NCBI RefSeq assembly: GCF_945859705.1
Contig: NC_079136.1
Span: forward strand, 98,703,120-98,767,119
Direction: 5' to 3'
DNA length: 64,000 nucleotides
From: Episyrphus balteatus
Lineage: Eukaryota; Arthropoda; Insecta; Diptera; Syrphidae
Below, in pieces: positions 55,101-64,000 of the stretch. How positions within the stretch are numbered: position 1 is the first letter of the stretch; each line of letters begins with the position of its first letter. The notes below the pieces were generated by a model. It did no database searches and was not told the origin of the DNA. It saw only the letters and a list, made by a program, of their open reading frames with translations. A program made the translations under genes and the position numbers.

Positions 55101-58100
55101 TGTCACATTAGAATTCAAACTTTTTCTTTAATAAGATAACAATAAAACAATGAGCTGATAAAGTGGTAATTGGATTACCAACCTAATAAAAAGTGTTGGC
55201 ATGCTAGATGTTATTATATTTTGACTAAAAAAAACAACAAGATACTAAGCATCTTTCTAAAAACCTACGTACCTACCTACATAAAATATGATTTATAAGT
55301 TTGTTCAACAATTATGTCACTATCTGTCTGATGACGCTAGACAGAAGTATACAATATACATTGTTTTTGACAAACAAAGATGCTAAAATCTATTATTTTT
55401 TTTTCTCGAAATAAGATTTAAATACAAAAATTAAAATATAATGGATAGTAACATAGAAATCCAATTAGTTGAATCACAATTTCGCAGACAGTTTTTGCTC
55501 TAGCGTCATGTGAAAAATTGTAGTAAATACGTAATGGATTCAATATTTCGAAACTGATTGAAACTAACTATAACCAAGAATAATGTTTCATTTAAAAGTG
55601 ACAGTTTGGTTGAAATTCACCATTATTTTCATGTCAAGTACCGATTTGTATTTCATTTAAGACTGAAAATACCCAGAAGAAGACCTGCAATTTTTGCCAA
55701 ATTATCTGATTTCATCATAACAAAAAGGTGTTATGTGTCATTATTACAAGCTCATCACGTGTGCCAAATCAAACTACCCTACTATACAAAAACAATAACG
55801 CTATAAACAGGGTTCATTTGCATATGAATGTCTTGCTATTCTACTATACAAAAAAAAACATGTGTCACAATGTGCCTATGCACATTGCAAAATAATTGTT
55901 TTTAGCACAAAAATATTTATCTCAATTAATTATTGTATGCAATTAAAAATGATTAAAAATGTTCAAAACAATAACAATGATGAGCTGCAGTGTACTTTTT
56001 GAAAAAGTATAGACAAATTTTAAGTTTCACAAAAATTTTATCTAAAAATAGCTATTACAGTCTTAAGAGAGCAATGATTCTAATTGCATATTTGAAAATA
56101 AAGCCTATATAGGGACTTTTGTCTGAAAATATAAATATAAATATTTTTATTTTTTTTTTTGCTGACCTTAACAATGATCGTTCACCGCCGCAGTATATTA
56201 CCCTGACATCGTTCAGAGAAACTAGTATGTATATAAAACTGATCACATTAAAAATTCACATTCAGTGAACATTGACAATGACAGTGATGATGGTAAGTAG
56301 GTAGGTTATAGGGAATCAAATGTCATCGTCAATGCTTTCTGGTTTTAATAAACAAATTTATGTGGAGACTTATTGTTAGACAATGGATGGCGTATTCAAT
56401 ACAATTTAATTTATTTAGTTATTTAAAAAAAAACTGTCAAAATAAATCTTTCACAATGGAAAAACCTACAACGTACGAGCAAAATTGAAAACAAAAATAA
56501 AAAAAAATATTTACCTGTCTATCAACCACCGGATTTATCAATTCACACATTTTTATTTTTAATATAAATAGATTTTTTTTCTTCAATTGACACCAAAGAA
56601 TGAAAACGAAAAAATCAATGCAGTTATATTATATTTGTGAAATCAAATCAATCAAAATCTAACTGTCAATATTGAATTTTCTTCAATTAAATTTGACAGT
56701 GAAAATTTTATTTTGAATAATCACGAGTTATAAATGCGTTTTGTTTTGCGATTGATTGCTGTCTAACAATTAGTAATAGAAGATTGTACAACAAACATAG
56801 ACACTATATTCGACTGCGGGAAAACGTGCAGCAAAAAGAAACAACAACAATAAAAGAAACCCTGCAAAATTATAGAATTGTGTATCGAGGTTTTTATTTA
56901 ACCGTCTGAATTGTACTACGGTTTGAATTGGACTGAACACTGACGTCTTTACAATTGCTTTTACTATTTTGTTTTTTGTTTTTTGCTGTTACCATTTTTC
57001 CTTATGTTTATGTACGATTTTTCTCTCCACGTAGATATAGCTTCTCTCAAATTTTATTATTTGATTTGGAGAATTGTTGTATGGATTCACTCATAATAAT
57101 TGTTAAGGTAAACAATTAAAACTAAGGCACACACCGTGCAGAAAAATGTGATAATAATATTATGCGGTTAGCAGTTGCGGATTAAGATAACTTAATACCT
57201 TAGATCAGTTTTCACTTTTAACGAAACTTTTTTTTAACTGTTTTTGTGTATCTATTAAATTATTTAAATGGGATATAAATTCAATGGGTTATAATTTGGA
57301 TTTTTAGTCAAATAGGGATAAAACTTATGGGTTCTTGGACTAATTGGGGCCTTTAGTGTAGATTAAGTAGGTTAAGTACTGTCATTCTAATTACCCAATT
57401 CAACCCTTCTCAAAGGGTGTTTTTTTCATGCTAGTAAGTTTGAAGAACCCCTTTTCCCCTATAAAAAATAACAATCAATAAGACATCAAATCACAAGATT
57501 TTACAATTTTATTAAAAGTTCATGACTTGAAACTATTCGTTTAACCAATGTTTACTCCAGTTAGTTGATTGTTTTAAAGGATGTATTACACGTAGCGCAA
57601 TGTGAAACTAAAACTCTTCTATGTACGTCTCATTAAAGTCGAAAAAATAATTATTAATGAATTCATATCGAATAACGTTCACTGTAATATTGTGACCGTG
57701 ACACGGTGATTAGTCAATTTTGAACACAATATGATAGGTAAGATGACTGCAGCAGTCAATAAACCACATATAATTGTGTAATCTATCTGCGCGGCGCGGT
57801 ATTAACCTCATGTAAATTGTGGGCGCTCTACACTCGAGTTAGTGTCAAAACAACTTAAAAATGAGGGTTCATTCACCTTAATTTCGAAACAGCAAAACGA
57901 AGGTTATTGGACTTTAAAACTTTTAAAAAGTTTTAAATTTAACATTTTTTGGATAATATTTTTTTCCAAGTCCTCCTAACTAATAAAAAACTTTGGATAC
58001 TTCAATTTTCTAGTTCTTCGAGTGAAGAAATTTTTTTGATGAAACGCTTTTTTGGTCGCTAGAAGTAGTTATTATTTTTATGTAAGCTCTATTGCCATTT

Positions 58101-60290
58101 TACCTCTTTGTACCCTTTTTGAAATTGTTTTCATTTCTGTTGCCCGGAAGCTGTCTAAGAGATAAATTAAATAGTCAGCTGAAAATTTTAAACATTTCAT
58201 GCCTTGGAGGGTCCGACTCTTACGACCATAAAGTGAATAGCGAAAAAGGTAAAGGTGACCAAAACATTCCGAAGTCAGTTCTTTCATGTCTCCACATTGT
58301 TGACTTACATCTTTATTGGTTGGAAAGTTGGACCTGGGACATGAAATGTTTAAAATTTGAAGTAGGATATTTGTTGTACGGGCAGCTTCACTCTCTGTTC
58401 AAGAGAAATTCAAATTATTTGAAAAAGGGTCGAAAGTAGTTAAATGAATAAGGGAAAAGAAGATGAGAAATTGAAAGAAAACTCTTCGAAAATCTATGTC
58501 AAATTCTAAAAACTAAAGGAGTCCATCAAAACTTTTTTACTGTTTTGATCAAAAATGATAAAAGTGATAAGTCCACACAAATAAAACGCGAGAAAGTATG
58601 ATTTCAAATTAAAAGTACGCCATATTTTTGATAAGGAATTATTGAACAAAAAAATGCATTTTTACTAAAGTATAATTCACCTCGAAGTTCGAAAGAGTAA
58701 AAAAATTATAAATTTTCATTGATTGGTATAAAGAACAAATTCAAGAACAAATACTTGCTATCATAATCATAAGTAGTTCCTATATTTATGGCAAGTCATT
58801 TTGAATTTCAAAATAATTATTATATAAACAAAACTTCTTAAGTGAATTAAAGGATAAACAACAAACATTTCAAATAAATACCTAATATTTTTGTTTTGGT
58901 TACTGACGTTTTATTTAAATGTAACATAGCTATTGTGTTAACATTCAACCTAAACGTCATAACTTTAAACTTGCAAAACGTGACATTTCACATTCTTTAA
59001 AAAAATAATAAACTTTGTTTTAATTTTTTGTTTTGGTTAACGACTGTTTTAAACTGATGCACTCCGGAGGAGTTCATTTAAAATCGTCATATGAAACCGG
59101 TCACTGGCAGATAAAATAAATTAAAAAAAACTAATAAAGACAAAAAAATAATAATTAGGTATAGGAATTTATGGTTAAGCAATTTAGCATGTGTTGAGAA
59201 AATCAATTAAATTCCAGTTTTGGTTTTTTTTTTTTTGTTTCAATACATAAAAACTTAATTTTTGATGTTTATTTCCTTTTTTTTCTGAAGCGACCTCCAA
59301 GTTAATAGAGTTAAATGGAATGACATTTACTTGAATGAAATTTAAAACAAAAACGGAACTTTCAAAAAGACCATCTTTGTCCTTTAGGGTTAATTTCATC
59401 CCGATTGTTTATGTCAAACTGACATATCCTTTTCGAAATACAAAAAGTTAAGTCAAGTACAAGTACCCATATACCATTATATTCGAATGAACCTAATATT
59501 AATTTGGCACATCTGCAAAATTGACATATCCACTCCACAACCCAAAGAAAGTTCAACTTTGACAAGACAGAAATATTATTTACATTTGAATAGATAAACA
59601 CTATTCATAATGAAAATTCAAATGCATTTATAAATTAGCTTTCGAGTCAGTAATTTGATTTCGAAAATGAAATTCAACAACGGATTTTTCAGATAATTTA
59701 ATTTAATTCAAGAATTGATTTGTTTTTGTATGAAAAAGACGACCTTATTAAAATACTTTTTTTTAAACTTTGCGCACAATGAATGTCAAATTTTTAAATC
59801 ACCCTTCAAGTAAAATACATTTTTTTGAATTTACGCCTAATTGACTTTTGATTAAAATTGCAAGTGTATGCAAAGCTTAACCACATACCATCAAAATTCA
59901 ATGGCAAAATAATTAAGTGTCAACAAGCCTTTAGGATCATCTCACATAACTAACGTAATATGTATAGTTCAGAACTTGGCCGCAGGTTACGGTCTTGATG
60001 CTTAGAGGGTATATGTCGAAATAAATCGAATAAATTTGAATCGTTTAATCGTGTAGAAAATAAAATCAATTTAGAGAATTAGATACAACTTTAATTCATT
60101 TATATTTCAAGCGTAATCAAGCACTTGTATCAAAAATATACACACCGCTTATGTAGGTTAAATGTAAGAAGAAACCGTTTTAACGTTATAAAAAAGTGAC
60201 AATTAAAAATGCACAAAGTGTAACGCAAGCACTTCACTGATTTTGTTTCAACTAATTTACCTCCGTTGAGATTCCATTTAGCTGTGGCAT
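42980..60290 (-). CDS. mtd: TLDc-domain protein, mustard/OXR1 (gene span, short isoforms ~207 aa)
   Basis: TLDc proteins protect cells from oxidative damage and bind the V-ATPase; fly mustard also tunes immune responses (established). Minus-strand exons in order: 56515-56550 (or 60261-60290), 45922-46043, 45692-45851, 45453-45622 and 42980-43115. All introns are GT-AG and all phases agree. The shared product contains FDFP-like DLDFPIPDLIGTTEIL, the TLDc body (YSWSLVFSTSQHGFSLNSLY, VFGALTSCSLHVSDHFYG, VFHWTGENLYFIKGNVDCLS) and the end GRFGLWLDGDL...LECWAFV. Longer isoforms with LysM and GRAM domains would start beyond the right edge; none is seen here. Short TLDc-only forms from internal promoters are typical of OXR1/NCOA7. 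Confidence 0.92.
43116..45452. other. mtd: mtd intron, nothing nested recognised
   Basis: 2.3 kb of AT-rich intron, with no supported gene, RNA or transposon. Confidence 0.6.
45453..45622 (-). CDS. mtd: mtd TLDc exon
   Basis: Codes for VFGALTSCSLHVSDHFYGTG then the segment ending NVDCLSIGAG; the final codon is split. Donor AGA|GTAAGT, phase 2. FHWTGEN and IGAG are diagnostic TLDc motifs. Confidence 0.95.
45692..45851 (-). CDS. mtd: mtd TLDc exon
   Basis: Codes for EKLCTHLPARAEGYSWSLVF, then the segment to IVIQDTDHN. The acceptor TTATTTAG lies in an open frame that continues upstream into the intron; phase with the previous exon (CG|G, Arg) fixes the true start at 45851. Confidence 0.94.
45922..46043 (-). 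CDS. mtd: mtd TLDc exon (first shared exon)
   Basis: Codes for VLSMSTDEYRKASLFTTGSF, then DLDFPIPDLIGTTEILTEEH and a split Arg. It begins in phase 0, so any upstream exon ending in phase 0 can join it. Confidence 0.93.
46044..56514. other. mtd: 10.5-kb mtd intron
   Basis: AT-rich intron with simple runs. Remarkably free of the TIR elements that crowd the left half of the window. Open frames near 50750, 52818, 54700 and 55560 carry no recognisable domain. A short less AT-rich patch at 50150-50290 and 50430-50470 could be regulatory, but I see nothing specific. Confidence 0.55.
56515..56550 (-). CDS. mtd: mtd candidate first exon A (12 codons)
   Basis: ATG at 56548-56550 opens MCELINPVVDRQ and reaches CAG|GTAAAT in phase 0, matching the shared acceptor at 46043. 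The joined product starts MCELINPVVDRQ-VLSMSTDEY. Context AAAAATG is acceptable. Stops lie upstream in the same frame, so this is a true N-terminus if transcribed. Confidence 0.65.
56551..60260. other. Sequence between the two candidate mtd first exons
   Basis: The proximal part (56551-57000, minus strand) likely holds 5' UTR and promoter of isoform A; GACGTCAGTGTTCAGTCC near 56930-56947 on the minus strand contains an initiator-like TCAGT. An old imperfect inverted repeat lies at 58100-58440. No gene is supported. Confidence 0.45.
58100..58440. repeat. Old imperfect inverted repeat (~340 bp)
   Basis: GAAGCTG...AATTTTAAACATTTCATG near 58145-58205 has an inverted partner CATGAAATGTTTAAAATTTG near 58339-58360. 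Similarity continues outward to CCCTTTTT/AAAAAGGG. A 115-codon plus-strand frame spans it but is explained by the repeat and has no recognisable domain. Confidence 0.5.
60261..60290 (-). CDS. mtd: mtd candidate first exon B (10 codons)
   Basis: ATG at 60288-60290 in context CCAACTATG opens MPQLNGISTE and reaches GAG|GTAAAT in phase 0, compatible with the shared acceptor at 46043. An open frame alone this short is weak. Start context, donor and phase together make it plausible, and the GC-richer patch upstream (60360-60560) could be its promoter. Confidence 0.4.
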
Positions 60291-63022
60291 AGTTGGCAGA
60301 TTTTTTAAATATTTTTTTTTTTTTAATTATTTTCACTCAAATTTTGTCGAATGTAAAATTTTTGCAAATAATATTTCTTATTCAACCGGTCCGCGGTGAA
60401 TCGAATGACTATACTTTTTCGTGTGCCACTTTAAGTAGAACTTTTGTTTTATTTTGAGTTGTTGCACTGTTTAACTAACTAAAATGACGTACGACAACGA
60501 CACGATGGGATTTCATTTGGTGGTGGTGTTGGCGACGACCAACCGACCGGTGCAAAACATACTCTTTTTGTCTTTTTTTTTCAGTTTTGTAATTTAAGTT
60601 CGTTTAAGCGATTGGGGCGAGGAAAAACATTTAAGTCTTTCGTTGAAAGTTGTGGTACCGTAGAAAAGAGGAGATTTTTTTGTATTTATTTATTTATTTA
60701 TTTAAAGTGAAATGTAAAGGGGTTATTAGATGTAAACACAACAGTTGAACTTTTCCATTAAAATAAGAATAGAATTATAAACAATGTTTACATTGTTTCG
60801 TTAAGTTAAGGAATGTTTTGAAAACAATAAGTTAAGACTTAAATTGTTAACACTTGGGCATGTGTGGGCTTGGCAATCCAGTTTGATGGCTTAAGTTAAA
60901 TCAGAAAACAAGATCTGTGATTTAAATAAGATGATCTGGTTTATTGGATTTATTCTTAACCTGTTGTTATTGTATCTGACTGTTTAGCAATATGATAAAC
61001 ATTTATTAAATTTTGTTTAGTATGAAGGTACGCAGTTCACAAACAAAAAATAATTTAATCTAAATCTAATCCTATCATCTAAATTGAATTTTTTAATCAA
61101 GGAGGCATTTGAGTTAGTTGTGAAATCCACCACTACTAACGAAATTGTGAGATTTTTGAAGAAACCCTTCGAAAACATTCTTGCATACGAAGCTACCAAA
61201 ATGATAATTTAAAGTTTTCATTCATAACCCTGTCGCTCCTGCCATATGGATTTTTCACTATAAACACTATAACCATAACATTGCACCCCAGAAATGATCA
61301 TCAGTTTACCCATGATCCCAACTTCGGATGTAATAAAGATATTCTTTTTAGCGATAGAACACGAATGTGGTATGTCCTATTTACTCCCCTCCAATTTTCT
61401 TAATTGCTCTGACTATGCCCAATTATTTGATGGCTATTCGAAACTGCTTGAAGAATTACGAGAAGGCGCCAATAAAACCATACATTAATTCCCTATTAAC
61501 ACTCTATATACTTTTGGATATTAAGAAATGTTCTAAAAATTTGTATTTAATTTCCCAAAATTCAAATCATAATGCAATTATGAACCTTAACCGGAATTAA
61601 TTTCACTCGTACAGAAAATGTAATGAAAAAAAAAAGTGTCTGCAAAATGTTTTCCCAATACCAATAAAGTTTCCGAGAGAAACATCAGAAAATAACTCAC
61701 AATCCGAGTTATCTAATAAAACCACATTCCTAGAAACAACATAGCCACTAATATATTTATTTTTAGAAAAATAACGGTTAAATATAGAATGACGTTTAAC
61801 ATGCATTCTTCAATAATGTCTTTCGTACAACCCGCTTCTCAGCGAAAAATCCAGTCTTCTTTCAATGATCTTGTTAAAAAGTTAAACTATTCAGTCTTTT
61901 GAATTAAGCAACAATTTATGTCATTTATTGTTTTATTTTTTTTCATTTATTAAAAATGAATCAACACGTGCGAATATAAATTTAAAATTCCAAATCTATT
62001 CATAATTGTGTTTAACGATGCCAACGACACTAAATTCCACTGCAATATAAAACCGGCAGGTGTAGATCTTTGTATATGTACTTTGTTTCGCAACAGTTTT
62101 TTTTTATTGTTGTAAGTTGGTGTAAAAATACTTTACTGAGACAATTTTCATGTTTTCTTCTTGTTTTTTGTTTGAAAAGAAAAAAAAAACAGGTGAAATA
62201 AGTTCAAAGTCTACAATTCTTACTTTTTTGTTGTTTATCTTAACGAGTTTAGATTAAAAGTACACAAAATATAGAGAAAAAAGAACATAACATGCGTTGT
62301 TACTTGTAGTCTCTAATCCCCAAACACACCAGACTAATATAATTATTTTTTCGTTTTAAAGAAACAAACTATAGGAAAGAACTAAGACTTAAATGGGCTC
62401 GTTTTAAAGGTTAACGTCCCCGCAGTGTAATCAGACATTTCTTCTGTCTGGTTGTTGGGTATATTTGCATTTTATGAGATGAAAAATTCTAAAAATAAAT
62501 TTCTATGTGCTACCGGAAAACCGGTCAGTAAAAAAAAAAAAAAAAAAAATCAGTGCAATAGGTGGATTTATTTTTGTTTCCGCCTTATATGAACGTGATG
62601 TGGGTCAGAGTATATAAAAATAAATAAATGTGAGCACAAATTGTACTTAAACACAACAACGTGTACGTATATTTTGTTTGAATTATAAGCTAGAGATAGG
62701 CTTGACGATAATTTTGTATATGGCATTCTAGATTTTATATGGAAAATGCTACTCAGACTGTAGGAGAAAGTTGTTTTAACTACTTTTCCAATATTTTATG
62801 GAATGCTATTCAAGCTAAATATAACAGTGCATTTTTTAATTAGAATTGAATTTGAGATGACCCTTCACCATTGGTTATTGAAAATAGAAAATAGGTATAT
62901 TTTCAGAAACGCATTTTATTTAGATGTAGACTCGAGAACCAAGAGAATTGATTGAAACTCAATTTGTGAGAGTTTGCAATTCTATCATTTTTAAAGTGAG
63001 GACAATGTTGACATTTGAATCA
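60291..63022. other. Upstream flank, nothing coding recognised
   Basis: AT-rich, with a GC-richer patch at 60390-60560, a TTTA tandem run at about 60683-60704 and an A run near 62530. Short open frames near 61300-61800 have no recognisable domain. Confidence 0.45.
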
Positions 63023-63621
63023 TTTATTTGCAAAACATGATAAGTCCACTTTTTTTCAAAATTCGTTTTTTTGACTAAATTTGTACTCCAGGGATAACCA
63101 CGTCTGTCTTTAAAATATAAAGTATCTACCTTATCTATATCCGATTTTACAGCTACGCGAAATATTTTTTTAGTATCAAAAACAGAATAAGTCCCGGACT
63201 TATCATCTTTTGAAAATAAACAACAGCTTCTTTTTGAGTAAATGGTATATTAGATTAATGGCTGAAAATCTTAAGTTTAAAGCTACTTTAAAGTTAAATA
63301 AGAAGTCCGGACATTGTATTTTATTCTCAAATACAATTGTTTGATAGACTGGGGCCAAAAGCAAAATTCCATATCCATTTAAAAACTAATTTCACATCCG
63401 TTTATTTTCAAAGTATGATAAGTCCAAAAGCGTTTTTATTTTTTATCTTTTGAGCTATCGCTCCAAAAATTAAAAACGAAACGGTATTTTGTAGCTAGGC
63501 AAGAGTTCTACAGAATATATTTTTTTTATAAATTTTTCTACGCATATCAAAAGAAAATAGAACGTTTTTTTCTTCTCCTGAAAAATTTAAAATCATGGAC
63601 TTATCATGTTTTGCAAATAAA
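63023..63621. repeat. Array of four 25-bp motifs in alternating orientation
   Basis: A 25-bp motif ending ATGATAAGTCC occurs at 63023-63047 (+), 63196-63220 (-), 63401-63425 (+) and 63597-63621 (-). Spacing is roughly 170-205 bp. The first and last copies form a perfect inverted pair of about 32 bp (TTTGCAAAACATGATAAGTC core), so they may be the ends of a TIR element of about 610 bp with duplicated inner ends. Confidence 0.75.
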
Positions 63622-63890
63622 TGATTCATTTGTGCAGCAAAATATAAAAATTTGACAATTTTCTTTAAAACTCAACTTTAATATTAATAAATAAAAGTCA
63701 TCCAACTAACACTTTTCCAAAAAGGTTAATTTTGTCTAAAAAAAAATCGGAACCAAACACACATTTTGACTTGCGATATAGGTACTATGTATAGGGCAAG
63801 TTTAGGATTCGTAAAAAAAATCGAACTCGAGATAACAATTTTACATGACATTACGATGATGGAGAATGCCAAAAAAGTGGGTCCGGCAAT

Positions 63891-63923
63891 TCTGTCTGTC
63901 TGTCTGTCTGTGTGTCTGTCTCT
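63891..63923. repeat. TCTG microsatellite
   Basis: TCTGTCTGTCTGTCTGTCTG followed by TGTGTCTGTCTCT. Such GTCT runs, followed by a tail like AAACTTGGTAG, often mark transposon ends in flies; the window stops too soon to tell. Confidence 0.8.
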
Positions 63924-64000
63924 ATCTGGATCTGCAGCCTAAACGAGTGAAGAGATTTTCTTCAAACTTGGTAGTTAGCAGTTTTTGGTGATTCCCTAGA

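Noticed and set aside
58092..58439. A 115-residue plus-strand protein
   Set aside because: The frame lies across an old inverted repeat and has no domain or upstream gene structure.

Overview
The window looks like nuclear DNA of a dipteran insect. It is very AT-rich and intron-rich, with GT-AG introns, CAAC/CAAA-ATG start contexts and many short inverted-repeat transposons. The two recognisable conserved genes have well-known Drosophila counterparts. No bacterial, viral or organellar gene set is present. Species assignment is not possible by eye.

Layout: (1) 1-2750 holds repeats: a member of a long-inverted-repeat family, a 70-bp tandem duplication, a foldback-like element and a MITE. (2) 2789-3904 is an intronless C2H2 zinc-finger gene on the + strand. 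(3) 4769-11265 is a dense nest of transposons: MITEs, a hAT MITE with an 8-bp target duplication, a solo LTR with a perfect 68-bp palindrome, and an outer element with ~400-bp inverted ends carrying a tRNA-like Pol III promoter. (4) 12031-31380 is the HIF prolyl hydroxylase gene (Hph/fatiga, EGLN family) on the + strand, reconstructed exon by exon. A MYND-containing first exon and an alternative short first exon at 25617 end in the same phase and can both join five catalytic exons. The 13-kb first intron carries hAT, Tc1/mariner and Harbinger elements, LINE fragments and a perfect 394-bp inverted repeat. (5) 31381-42979 is a long AT-rich interval between convergent genes, with a few MITEs and a Tc1-type transposase relic. 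(6) 42980-60290 is the TLDc-domain gene mustard/OXR1 (mtd) on the - strand: four shared TLDc exons plus two candidate short first exons at 56515-56550 and 60261-60290. (7) The right end has an array of four alternating 25-bp motifs and a TCTG microsatellite.

The two main genes are converging stress-response genes: an oxygen sensor that marks HIF-alpha (Sima) for destruction, and an oxidation-resistance TLDc protein. Both appear to use alternative promoters that remove N-terminal modules while keeping the catalytic or TLDc core. I found no clearly new multi-gene system. The most unusual things are structural: nested elements with datable insertion order, a tRNA-like promoter inside a DNA-transposon terminus, a perfect palindrome at an LTR start region, a 20-bp segment inverted between two otherwise identical arms, and the phase-matched alternative first exons.
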